Origin: Melastoma dodecandrum
Taxonomy: Eukaryota > Streptophyta > Magnoliopsida > Myrtales > Melastomataceae
NCBI GenBank assembly: GCA_029817715.1
Contig: JARUPY010000474.1
Location: forward strand, 62,001 to 126,000
DNA: 64,000 nucleotides
Reading direction: 5' to 3'
Position numbers and translations under genes: made by a program. This document shows positions 12,871 through 25,540 of the stretch, in pieces. The notes under the pieces were generated by a model. It searched no databases and was not told the origin of the DNA. It saw only the letters and a program-made list of their open reading frames with translations. The stretch's first letter is position 1, and every line of letters begins with the position of its first letter.

Positions 12871-15800
12871 CGAAGAGCCTCCTCCCTGCAGAGTCAACAG
12901 CCGTGAGAAATCAACTGCCTCCTACACCTTCGCTCCCGACTAGAACCCGGAGAAACAAGAAGCAGAAGCAGCCTCCCGCCGGCTAAATCGCGGCCCAGAG
13001 GGTACAACCGACCAAAACCACACAAGGGAGCAAACGAAGCCTTGGCCAGCAGTTACAAAGCCATCAAACTAGACCCCAAACCCCAGGCCCCCTTTTCCCC
13101 GAGGCTAAGCAGAAACCGCCGACGACGACTCCGGGGGTTGAAACGAGTCTAACCAACAGAAATGCTTTTTGAGCTGGTTTCTCTCTCTCTATCAGTAGAG
13201 GCAGCAGGGGTGCCTGTAATTTGCCTGTGTGCTGGCGGGTGGGCAAAACAACTAAAAAACTATATCTTGAATAAATTAATTATACATATTCACGATACAC
13301 GATACAATATGAATATTTATTTATATACTTTATGATAATATAAATTTTTACTGCGTAATTATTTCGGGATAGTCATGTAACCGGGTCTCATATTTAATTC
13401 GTTTTCCCTTTTCCCTCTTCCACTTTTACCCCTCTTTGTCTGTCCCCTTAACCGTGGTTTGGTTGGTTTGCCTTTGAGCTGACCCTGGTTTGGGTTCCGT
13501 TACTGTTGTCGTAAACCGCCGTCTGTCTTTTAACTTGGCGTCGACGGAGGAGGGATATGGAGCAAAAACAATCAATCTGTTGTTAAATTTTAATAATATA
13601 AACATGACTTAAAACAAATTCGGTCGATTGTGCGAGTTGTTTGTCTACTTCAAATAACAGAGCAATCGAATTATAAACTAATTGGGTTGGTTACATGATG
13701 CCCTGGACGTCATCACCACTGCTTGTCCTGTTACTACATTAAGAAAATTAAAAAAGGAAAAGAGGGAGTCGACGGCAGTGGTCCCCCTGGGGGAACGACC
13801 GTTACGGTGTGGGGGGGGGGGGGACAAAGCGGCGTCTGTTTGTTGCACACGCGCGGAAGTGGGGGGAGACAGACGAGTTCTACTTTCCCAGAAAAAAAAA
13901 TAAAAAATCAGTTACACTTTGGTAAAACTTGAGTTCAGCACTGGTTCGTTACACGAGGAATTAATATTAATTAAGAATATAAGAGTTTCGAATGAGTAGA
14001 AAATAAAAATGAGAGGGGGGGAAGAGAAGAATGGTAGGGAAAAGGGTTTATTAAATTATTAATGTCACAACACGTGTCGGTAAATCATAGGGTTGGGGAT
14101 TTTTTTGGGGGGGTCTCTTTCTTTGTCTGGTAGGGAGCAGGCAAAGAGGGTATTGCCTGAGCTTAACCCCGGCAAGTCCCCCCCTAACCCACACACCCCA
14201 CCATACACGCCTCCGTTCCTTCCCTTCTCTCTCTCTCCCCCCACTTTTTTTTATTTATTTTTAATATTATCAAACAGCAAAATTTTTTAAGGATAATAAA
14301 TTGATGATGAAATATATAATACTAGATTGACCCCCTTTATTATTATTATTAGTATTATTATTAGAGGTAGATTTCATACGCATTTGATGAGAAGTTCTTT
14401 TAAATGTCGATGGATGTGACTCCACCACCCGGGTGTAAAAAATTACCCCGCCCCCACATTCAATGCACCCTAGTCAGAGTCAGATAGATAATCATTTTGG
14501 TATGCGCCCCAATCAAATCCAGATTCTCGTATATTATCGTCGTTATTGTGTAAGAGAGAGATTAAAAAAAAAAGTGTCAAGCAGGAGATATCCCAGGACA
14601 GGCAAGACATAATGCCAGGCTGCCTTCTCTCTCATGGCCTCCTCATCCTACACGCCTCGGGCCGTGCGTTTAATTGTGTTCCCCCCCCCCTATATATATA
14701 TATATATATAAATATAATCTCAATCGCCTCTCTTGTTTTATCTTTTCCAAAAGAAAAGGGCACACGCTTTACTCTCTAACTTATTAAAAGGAAGTATTTT
14801 ATTTTTTTTAAGCACAAATTATTTAAATCCCCTTATGGGATCACCTTTTTACATCAATCAGATAAATGGCGGAGGAGGTCGACGACTCGGAACCATATGG
14901 ATTCCATATAGTTAAATTAGAATCACGAGCAACCCAATTGCATTCACATTCAAAGTTTCTTTTCCCCCCCCCCCCCCCCCCCCACCCACCATATGTATGC
15001 GGCTTGCTGTGTGTGTTGTTTGTCGCGGCGGGTCTGCGAAATGTGGGCAAATACATGTGACCGTACAATATTATAGTGCTACGTTCTCACGTGCACGTTT
15101 AGTTAGGGTGTTCATATGAATATGGATATTATCCATGTCTCCAACCCAGGGATATTATTATTATCAGCATCTTCTTGATTCCTCCTACGCAACCAAATCT
15201 TTCCTCCTCAAGCCTTGCAACTTGATCTAAAACATATCCATCATCTTCATAATAATAATCGGTAAAAAAAAAATATTGTGACGCCGATGCCGACGACGAC
15301 GACTTCTCCTCCAAACCCCCTAACACAAGGGATTCTTTTAACATTTAATAAACGTGTTCGAAGACGTTTAACAGTTGAATTTAGGTACAAGATAATTATC
15401 AAACAACCATCCATTGAACACGGGAAATTTATTTGCAATTTTATCCAAGTAAACGCCATGAAAATAATATCCAAACAATTATCGAAGTTAATTCATTGCC
15501 CGTGATATATTGGAATTTTTGTCATTATCTCGAAGTCACCAATCACGGACGTAGCTCGTCAAACCATTGCCATCAAATGCAAATGTTTATCTGCTGATTA
15601 GAGATATGCATGAGGGGAAGGTAAATAATAAACTTGAAAAAAAACTGAGATGTGGCAATGTCAATTGCTGTCGAATTTAGTAGAAAACATGTAGTAAAGT
15701 TTGGAATTTTTATTAAATACCATGTTAAATAATCGTGAAATAAAATAATCCTCGACAGGAAGAGCAAAAACGTTAATGATAACTACAAAGACTACGGTGT

Positions 15801-17464
15801 GGCTTTTTTTTTTATCTTCCAAAAGATGCATCAGACAGACATTACATTTCCTCCTCAGACAAACATGTACACGTGGCCATACCAAATTGGCGTGTCGGGA
15901 AAACGTTGTTCCACTGTGTCGGAAAGCCATCATATTTGACCAACACACAACAACAGTTCAGACATGTGCACAAAAATGATCGCAATGACATTAGCCCCTG
16001 CAACATCGTCGGTCACGTTGAAACCCTAGTGGGTTTTAAAAAAAGAAAGAAAAATCCAACCGGGGGGGTGGTCAGAATCTGAAGGATGAAGGGGACTGAG
16101 AGTAGAGAGGATGGGGGACCCAAAACCATAGCCTCCATTGTTCTTTTTTTTCTCTATACATATGAAGATTCAACCGGGGGGGTGATTCCAACGAATATTC
16201 CGCTTAGTACACGACGGCATTTTCTAAGTGATTTGTCACAACTAATTGGACCGTCTTGATGGGAACGTCGTTTTCGTACCAGTCAATTGTTTTTAAGCTT
16301 TTATGATTTTCAATGATTTCATACGAGTATAACGCGAGTAATGAATTGTTGACATATAGTAGGATCGATTATATGCTAATCCCGACAAGAGAGAGATAGA
16401 GAGAGAGAGTTAATCTAATTTTAGTTTGGGTTTTAATCTAATTATCCGGGTGGACTTGTAACTATGACGACATGGCTTTGAGGGACAGGGGGTTGCAAGC
16501 ATTAAGGGTAAGTTGAGCCAATAGATGAAAAAAAGAACATTTTAAAAGACAAAAAATTGTCACCAGGTGATTGAAGTGTCCCCTCCCCCCTTCCTTCCTT
16601 CCCCCTCCCTTCCCTCCTCTTCATAGTAGTAGTAGTCCGAACAACGTATTGAGTTTTGTTACGGTAGCGAAAATATTTAGCGAAAAAAGTTCAAAAGTTT
16701 TAAAATTTCTTGAATGAAATCGATTTTAACATCACGTAAGAAAGTTCGTATTTCAAATACCGATTTTCCTATTTTTTGAATAAAATTCATGTTTGAAACA
16801 ACCGACTTCCTTAATAAAGGAAATCAGTATTTCAAATACCAATTTAAAGGGCATATTAAGGGATGAGCGATGCTAGTTACTACCACCAATGAGTGAGAAA
16901 GAGGGAAGGAAAAGAAACGAGTGCTTTAAAAATTGATTCGTTAAATTGTTGTTACGAAACAAAGTTCACTCTATTTCGGATGTGATGTCACACGAGCACG
17001 TCGCGATTATGATGGGAATAGACGTGGGTGGGTAGGTGTTGTCCCAAGAATTAAAAAAAAGGAAAGAATAAAAAAAACGAGAGAAAACACACTTACTTTC
17101 ATTAAAAACAAAGTACGAAGTACAAAGACGAAGATGCATTTTTATGGGTTTGAAATGATTGTACGTGCTTTGTAGAAAGGAGTACAATAAAGAACAAGAG
17201 ATATAAGACAATAGAAATGTCCATATGTCAATTGATTATCTATGACTTATTTTGGCGTTATTTATACTAATTATAGGACAATAACTGAAAATCACACATG
17301 AAAATTGGAGCACAACCGTTGTTAACCGCTAAACATGTGTTGAAATTGCGTTTAGTTACATTATCCACTTATTCGTCGCTTCGTCGGAGGAAACTGCTGT
17401 TATTCTTTCCGATCGATATGTTGTTCAGAGGATTTTTAACCGTCTTCACAAGACTAGCTTATGC
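12871..17464. other. large intergenic region with low-complexity DNA
   Basis: The first few hundred bases are the presumed ARF 5' UTR and promoter. The rest holds no gene I can support. It contains poly-G (about 13811-13823), poly-C (about 14681-14691 and 14966-14983), a TA run (about 14691-14710), TTA/ATT repeats (about 14338-14362) and GA-rich runs (about 16388-16410). Confidence 0.4.
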
Positions 17465-17797
17465 CTAGTCAACTTGCTTATGTAGAGGCCTAGTCGTTGG
17501 CTTTTGTCTAGTCGAGTTGCTTCTGTAGGCACATTCGACTTGCTTCCATAGGCTCAGTCGACTAGCTTCCGTAAGCATAATCGACTGGCATCTGTAGGCC
17601 CAATCGATTGCCTTCTATAGACATAGTCGACTCGTATTTGTGGCCAAAATCGTCTAGCTTTCCGGTCGACGGACTTTTGTAGACCTAATCGACGGTCTTC
17701 CGCAGACACGGTCGACCCGCCTCTGTAGGTGGGACAACTGTCTTTTGTGGGAATGATCGATTGACTTTTATGGGCACAGTTGACAGACTTTTATCTT
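17465..17797. repeat. degenerate 23-bp minisatellite
   Basis: About 14 diverged tandem units, most of them 23 bases, follow the scheme TCGACTnGCTTCTGTAGGCnC. Examples are the units starting at TCGACTGGCATCTGTAGGCC and TCGATTGCCTTCTATAGAC. Two units near 17490 and 17650 are shortened to about 16-18 bases. There is no coding potential and no matching neighbour was seen. Confidence 0.8.
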
Positions 17798-20344
17798 ACT
17801 TATAGATTGCGTTTTATTCGAATGAACGTCACAATTGACATCTTATGTAAGCACACTCATAACGTGTCCAAAATAGTTCTAGATGGTTTTGTTTAACATT
17901 CATTACTCTCATTTAAGAAAGAATGCTTACGGAAGATATATAGTCTCCACATATTTAACTTGTCCTTAATAAAAAACCAAGTTTGTTTTTATTTTAAATT
18001 TGTAACTTCAAAGTTTTATACTTTGTTGTGTGTGGTAAGGGAGGGTGGTTCAACTTTTGAGCCACTAAAAATGTATTGGAATTTAATGCAACATCTAGGA
18101 AAAGAAGTGACCTTTTTATGTGTGTAGCAAATGGGTATTTTTTTTATTACATTTTATGTTGTAAAATCTTAACCCCCTTTTTCCCATCTAATATAATCAT
18201 GAAAACATTTAGGGTTTAGAAACTCTGACTCTGAGCCAAATTTTAGCTTAATTTCATATTATTTTCTAAGTTAACAAAATGTTCTGAATTCATATAATCT
18301 GTCACGTTATTATAAAATCGAATTTCAAAAGACCATATTCGTGTTTTATAAGCCGAAATCGAGGTTTCTAAGACAAAGCTCCTCTTAAGAAGTAAAAACA
18401 ATGTTTCTAATTCTTACTTAAGTATTATTTGACAAATTTTAAACATATCATATTTGGTGAAATATTTTTTGTAACAACTTTAAATCATAACAAACCTCCT
18501 ACCCTCACTCCCAACCGAAAATAGGACCAAACCCGTTATAATAATAATAATAAAGGGGGAAAGATTGTTGGGGCTGGGGGGAATTTAATTATTTAAAAAA
18601 CATTGCCCATAAAGTACCGCACGAGGTAACAGTATTCAAACGATAGGTCAATAATAATGTGCGGCAAGACATGATTATTATTTTGTCTAATCAAAATCCC
18701 ATGTTAACTCCATCTAATTGGAGGAGAAAAGCGCATTGTTAGGAGAGTTCACCCATATTTTTTTAGCCATCCCCCGCCAATTAATGATGCCCAAAGTTTG
18801 ATTGCCACCTGTTCCATCATCGGCCTCTTAAATAATACTTGTGCCCCTAGTAGGCTCCAATTGCGTATGGTAAATTACGAACTCGAGACCTCTTTAAGTG
18901 AATTCAAACTCCTCGTCACTTGGAAAACCCATTCTAAGTAGTGTCCTTTTCATCTCTGAAGTATTTGAAACTCATTTTGATATGGCTGTTCAATTTCAGT
19001 GTCACGACACTCCTGATATTCTATATTTTATCGTTGCGGTAGGTCCCTATGGTAGCAGTTAGCTATTTGTGGTCTTCATTTTCCCATGCTGTTTTATTTC
19101 TAGTTAAATTGAGACTTCATCTGCATCCTACACTTCAGCACTTCCTGTTAGTCAGCTTTGTTTTGTCGCCTCATCGCTTGCTTGCTGCTCTTGATACAAC
19201 TACCACCGTAGCCAATTTTATTTTAGAAATATTACAAGTTAAATCATGATTGCTTGTTAAATTCTCTTTCAAAGATGATCAAGAGATCCTTAAATTTGAA
19301 CAACATCTCCACTTGGAGCATATCTTTGCAGGCTGGATGGGGAAAGAATGAGGAGTCCGGTCAGAACTTCGTCCTAAAAGATATGCTTCTACATATATGG
19401 ATGGCAGTTCACTACTAAAGGATGGTTGGTCCTAAAAGGATGTGTTTCCATAAGTGGCGGCAGTTTCTCAACAAAGTCATACTCTAATGTTATAGGGACT
19501 CATAATCACCTTCAATGACCTGGCATTAAAGTAAACGGAGATTCTTGAAGAAAGATTTACTTAAAGTGTCCACAGAGACCTCAAAACCTAACAATAGACA
19601 AGTCCTTTCTTAAGAGCTAATTACATGCAGGGACTTATCATGGAGTTCCTTGCACAACAATGGGCAATCTATGTTCTCGTGACCACACGATAACCAAGGA
19701 TGAACATGACTCATGGATGAACAATCAAAGATGACCGATCTAATACGAAATTTCTGTTAAAATTTCTTTTTTGAACAGATTCTTATAACTGATGGATTGT
19801 GAGACACGACATGTTAATTCTTCTTCTGTTGTATTAGATTTCTTCATCTCTGTCGAGCCAACCAATGCATCATCAAGACGCTTGTTATAATTCTTATCAA
19901 CGACGTTTTATCATTGTAACCTAACAATACTTCCTAAAGCTCCAGTTTCTCAAATTTTGTATAAAAATGAGGAAATTAAAATGTTGTAATTTGATCTTCA
20001 TCTTAGATGAAGGTAGCTCTCGTACAATTTCGTTGAAATTCAAAAGGGACACAAGTACACAACTAATAATAGAAGGATGAATTTTTTTTTGGTTAGCTTA
20101 AAATGTCGGTCACGATTGTAGGGATATCCATTTATTGAACAAGATGCAAAACTCTTCTTCAACAGTAATTTTTTTGATATGACTGCATTATCATTCAAAA
20201 GCCCAATGCCACCTCACGAACAAATACTAAGAATTAGCAAAGTTAAATATTCGGTCGATACCGCAAAGCATCACGGTTTTTTGTGCGATTGCAGTTTTCC
20301 TAGTGCTTTTTGCTATTGTTGTTCTTCACTTGCATTCTTTCAAC
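17798..20344. other. intergenic, no gene recognised
   Basis: A/T-rich sequence with scattered short frames and no family signatures. The segment from about 19260 to 19720 is less A/T-rich but gave no recognisable product on either strand. An ATA/AAT microsatellite lies around 18538-18553. The right end is the 3' flank of the PDLP gene. Confidence 0.35.
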
Positions 20345-22166
20345 CTACACAGAGAAATGGTGCATAGAGTGTCCATAATTAGAGCGGGAAAAGAATGGTC
20401 TGTCTGGGAAATAGAAGATGTTAGGTTATCAGCAATAACATACCCATCGCTCTTTTGCAGAGTGAAAGAAGAACAACAAGGACAGACAGAGCCGCGACCA
20501 CTCCGATGATCACTGCCACTGCCTTCCCAACTCGGTCTCCACTTGAAGATTCTATGCTCCAAGATGCATAAAAGTCAGGTAAAAAGACAATAAGATTAGT
20601 AAATGAATCAGAATACATTCCCATCATTATATTGCTCTATCTGGTGAATGTGGAGAGAGAGGACAGAAGAATAAACGTTTATGGAGAACTTTTGCGCCCA
20701 TAAGCAGAGAAACAGCTGGAACAATATTTCCCTTTTCCTATTCTCTCTTTCGAAATCTCTCCGCTTTTCTTCCTTTTTTTTACTTCATTTAAATCGAATC
20801 TCGAAACTAAATGGCCCACGCTGCAATACAATGTTTATGTTCCCAATAACCAAGCAAAAAAAATGCATTCTTAGCACAATAGCTTAGCTCACTCATTCAG
20901 TCGTCGAATCCTTACAAGATACAATCATAAGTCATATCCTTAAAAACTTATCATATATAACTAGAGTATTGATGAATGGCTCATGATATCTTCTTCAAGA
21001 AATAATGAAGGTAAACGGAAAGGAGTGTAAGCACCAGGACTCTCTACTTTCTTGCCTTTACTTTAGTAAAAAGCATCACCTCTTCCTGGGGTTAGTGTGT
21101 GTTATCCTGTCATCTAGAATAAACCAAAGCAACATGGAACCGACTCGAACACTTTCCTTTAGGAATTCGAGATCTTTTCTTTCTCTTGATTAGTTTTCCA
21201 TGGTTAGAGTTTACTTAAAATGTTAAGAACGTCAACTCCCATTTATTCAACTTTTTAGTTAGTGCTTCGGAAATAAGGTTAACGAAAGAAACTTTTAGTA
21301 ATATAAAATTCGTGATTACTTTTATCATATAAGTTAAGCCCTGATCGCTGCGAAATCGAGTTCTAATCATCTTCATTATCGATTATATGCATTTTTCGCC
21401 TCTAGCCTAACCATTACTTGTAAATATACATTTTTGAGAGGACCATACCTGAAGCGTAGTTATAGTAACCCGACGCCCAATACCTTGCATGACATTGAGC
21501 AAGGAAAACATCCCCAGCTGCAGCAGATCCGCAAAGAGTCTTAAGGTTGTTAACTGCATCTGAGATGCACGCCGAGCAGTCTGATGAGCTCAGATCACCT
21601 AAGCACTGGCCGAACCCTGAAACCGAGCCGGAAGAGGTCACGTGGAACCCGGTGTCGCCCCTCAGTTCCGCCAACACCGTGTCCCTCCTCCTCGGGAACT
21701 CCACGTCGTCGGTCACCACACTCTTGCTGCACTTGTTGTACCTAAGGCTAGTGTCGGGCCTCCCGAGGAAGTCCACGTGCTCGTACCTCACGTAGCATCC
21801 CTCGAGTTGCAGCGAGGCCCCGTAGGAGTATGGGCAGGCCAGCCCAATCTGGGAGACGGCGCTGCGCACGCACTCGGAACAGTCCGGGAGCTTAAGGTCG
21901 CCGCGGCACTGGTAGAGGCCGAAGATGGCGGAGTCAGGGGAGGTGTCGTTGCCGATGGAGAAGGCGTTGTAGGAGGACTGGGAGGTGGAGGAGACGGCAG
22001 AGGAGAGCAAGGAGTTGAGGTTGGACTCGAAGGGGGTGGTGCCGGGGGGGTACTTCTCCTGGGAGCATCCGTGGTATATGTAGACGTAGGAGGGCTTGAC
22101 CATGCAGAAACAGAGGCAAGAGCAGCTGAGCAGAAAGGCTGTCCAGCTGTTTCTTCTCATTAACAT
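20345..22166 (-). CDS. plasmodesmata-located protein (PDLP6/7-like, double DUF26)
   Basis: A type I membrane protein expected at plasmodesmata, where PDLPs modulate cell-to-cell movement and callose. Exons on the minus strand: 21449-22166, 20444-20551 and 20345-20403; 294 residues. Residues 1-26 form a signal peptide (hydrophobic AFLLSCSCLCFCMV). Two Gnk2/DUF26 modules follow, each with the C-x8-C-x2-C signature (CRGDLKLPDCSEC and CLGDLSSSDCSAC). Exon 2 encodes a single transmembrane segment (VAVIIGVVAALSVLVVLL) then basic CKR. There is no kinase domain, which separates it from cysteine-rich receptor kinases. Two in-frame ATGs (22166 and 22160) are equally possible starts. The short third exon (tail ending MHHFSV) is inferred from a good acceptor and phase only; an alternative is reading through the exon 2 donor. 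Confidence 0.87.
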
Positions 22167-22972
22167 TCTACTCCTTCTCTTTCTTTTGGGTGTCTAGTGG
22201 GGAGTTGGTGATGGAGGGAGAATTTTTTTTTCCCTTTTCTTTTTTGGGTGTGTGTGTTTGTTTTGTTTATTTATGCTTTGGATGTATGAGTTTGTGTGTG
22301 GTCGAGTTGAGTTTGAGTCTTAAGTGCGTGTGCTTTTTGTCATTTCATGCTTTGGTCTTTTGGGGGGAGGAGGCGTTTGCTTAATGCACTCAACCAAGTC
22401 AAAAAAAAAAAAACAAAAAACAAAAAGAAAGCAACATTCCACCCAACAAGTGGTGAATGTTTTTCCGACAAAACCTTTCGGCACATCGTTTCGAGTCTAC
22501 TTGGTATTGTCAGGTTGGAGATTTTGGATTGGGAATTCATTTCAAAATTCAAAATTATGCTTTCCTGTGACAAGAATATAAGGGAGGGAGTAGTAAGTAG
22601 ATTATTATTAGTATACATCTGACGAACCGCATAAGTACATGATATGGGAATATTTATGTATACTATATACGAATCGTTTCTGGTTTTGGGATATGGTTAA
22701 ATAAGACAAAGACAAGAGATTTGAGGAGTTGTTCATAGAATCAGATGCCTACTTTAAAACTTCCGTAGGTAATGACTGAGAAATGGAATTACCCTCTGCC
22801 CCTCGCAAGACAAAATTATTGTCCAATGACTCAGTCATGAATGTTTATCATTCCACGATTGCAGTCAAAATGGTGGATATCTCTTTTGGTATTTAATGTA
22901 TGAACCTGTAAGAAATTACAACAATAGAAATAGACAAAATTATGGCCTTAGGACAAGTCCCGCCTTCTTGGT
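22167..22972. other. divergent upstream region between PDLP and chitinase genes
   Basis: About 800 bases shared by a minus-strand gene (PDLP) and a plus-strand gene (chitinase), so it should hold both promoters. It contains T/G-rich stretches (22200-22380) and an A-rich run (22399-22430). Only the chitinase TATA box was assigned. Confidence 0.4.
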
Positions 22973-22982
22973 ACTATATATG
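22973..22982 (+). promoter_or_regulatory. TATA box of the chitinase gene
   Basis: The run ACTATATATG lies about 90 bases upstream of the chosen chitinase start codon. Transcription about 30 bases downstream would start after the ATG at 22986, which argues against that upstream ATG and for the start at 23064. Confidence 0.6.
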
Positions 22983-22985
22983 TAA

Positions 22986-23954
<969 letters not shown>

Positions 23955-24158
23955 TGTCATTATGTAATCAAATTATGTATACGAATCTCTATTACGAAAT
24001 TTACTAAGGTTCGGGGTCCATCTAATGAGATGCCTCTTCTATGTCCTCTTGGCTAATGACGAATCTCGTTCAATTCCGCGAAATGGTGATTTGATACATT
24101 ACCAAAAATGCAGTCCTTTTATCTTCAAGATCCGCACCGTAGTGGGAATGGTTGCGTT

Positions 24159-24525
24159 TCTTGAAAATAAAATTGATTATGTCGCCCGAAAGTCCAAGAG
24201 TCGCTTGACCAAGAGCCGCCTGGAAGACCAAGAGTCGCCTGGAAGACCAAGAGTCGCCGGGAAGTCCAAGAGTCGCCTGGAAGTCTAAGGGTCTTATGAA
24301 GGAGTGAAGCTGTCAGACGAAGCGACAACCCCAAGCGAAGGAAGCTGAACAGTCATATGGGAATTTCGAGAAGTTTAAGAGTCTTTTCTCCTTTGTTATA
24401 TATAGTCTAGTTGTATGGAAGAAAATGTGAGAGACAAACAAAAGAGTCTTCCCCCCTTCTTAAAAATTAGCAGTTTATGAGTTAGAGAGTTGTGTTCGTC
24501 ACTTTGCCCACCAACATTTCCAACA
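24159..24525 (+). repeat. 5' LTR of the Copia element
   Basis: 367 bp, matched to 28538-28885. It carries about six tandem units of a 19-bp phrase (AGTCGCCTGGAAGTCCAAG type, one unit shortened to 15) at 24179-24289. A TATA-like TTATATATAG lies near 24398-24407. The end reads CCAACA. Confidence 0.92.
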
Positions 24526-24529
24526 AAGT

Positions 24530-24541
24530 TGTATCAGAGCG
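24530..24541 (+). other. primer-binding site (initiator tRNA-Met type)
   Basis: TGTATCAGAGC follows the LTR by a few bases. It matches the usual plant Copia primer-binding site TGGTATCAGAGC with one substitution, so priming would be complementary to the 3' end of initiator tRNA-Met. Confidence 0.75.
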
Positions 24542-24544
24542 AGG

Positions 24545-25540
24545 ATGTCATTGAGCTTCCAATATCCCCGTCTTACGAAGGACAACTATGATAGTTGGTC
24601 TATCCGAGTGAAGGCGATACTCGGTTCGCAACGAGTGTGGGAAATCGTCATAGATGGGTTTGCGGAACCCGACGAGGATGCGGAGTTGGCCTTTATTCAA
24701 AGGTTCGAGAAGAACAAAAAGAAGGACCAGCATGCTCTTTCAATCATTTACCAGTGTTTAGACGATGCTGCGTTTGAGAAAGTTACAAATGCGTCAACTT
24801 TGAAGGAGGCGTGGGGAATTCTTGAAAATTCTCACAAAGGAGTCGATAAGGTAAAAAAGGTGCGGCTACAAATCTTACGAGGAGAATTTGAAGCTCTTCA
24901 TCAGGAAGCGTCGGAGTCTATTTCAGATTATTTCACACGGGTCTTGTCCATCGTCAACCAAATGAAGAGAAACGGTGAAAGCATAGAAGATGTTCGAGTG
25001 ATTGAGAAAATTTTACGCCCTCTACATCAAATATTTGATCATATCGTGGTTGCAATAGAGGAGAATAGAGATTTGGAGAATCTGTCCATTGACGGATTAA
25101 ACGGATCTCTACGGGTGCACGAGGAACGGATGAACAAGCACAAGAAAGAGCCTTTGGAGTAAGCCATTCATGTCAAGCATTCGTTTAGCGAAAAGGGGAG
25201 CGCGATCCACCGAGGTCGCGGTCGAGGTAGCGGTTATTCTCATGGTGGCGGTCGAGGTCGCGACAGAAATCAAGAAGTCGAAAAAGCAAACGATGAAATG
25301 CCTCGAGAAAATCCGAGAGGTCGTGGTAGAGGAAGAGAACGCGGACGAGGATGAAGAAGAGATGGCTACGAGATGGGGTACGACAAATCGCGGGTTGAGT
25401 GCTATAATTGTCACAAAATGGGTCATTATGCCTGAAATTGCGGGTACATCGAGGACGCAAAAGAAGAAGTCAATTTGGTTGAGGAGAAAGAAGCGGAAGA
25501 ATCGATGGAGAATGAAGCAAATGATATCTCGACAACGGTG
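24545..25540 (+). pseudogene. Copia gag (UBN2-type capsid plus CCHC knuckle), broken
   Basis: The frame starts MSLSFQYPRLTKDNYDSWS, the typical opening of Copia gag, and runs open for 205 codons with the capsid-like helices. It hits TAA at 25160, then continues in the same frame through an RGRGRG-rich RNA-binding stretch, a TGA at 25352, and a zinc knuckle (CYNCHKMGHYA, stop at 25433, NC) with C-x2-C-x4-H-x4-C spacing. The stops are one C-to-T or G-to-A step from sense codons. Confidence 0.88.

Noticed and set aside
15129..15344. Short minus-strand frame with Ser and Tyr/Asp runs
   Set aside because: Low-complexity translation, no splice-consistent neighbours and no family likeness.
17465..17797. 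CRISPR-like array
   Set aside because: Units are head-to-tail with no unique spacers and the DNA is plant nuclear.
21642..22163. Plus-strand open frame of 173 codons over the PDLP gene
   Set aside because: It is the complement of a G/C-rich real exon; composition is Val/Gly/Glu shadow-like and no family features are visible.
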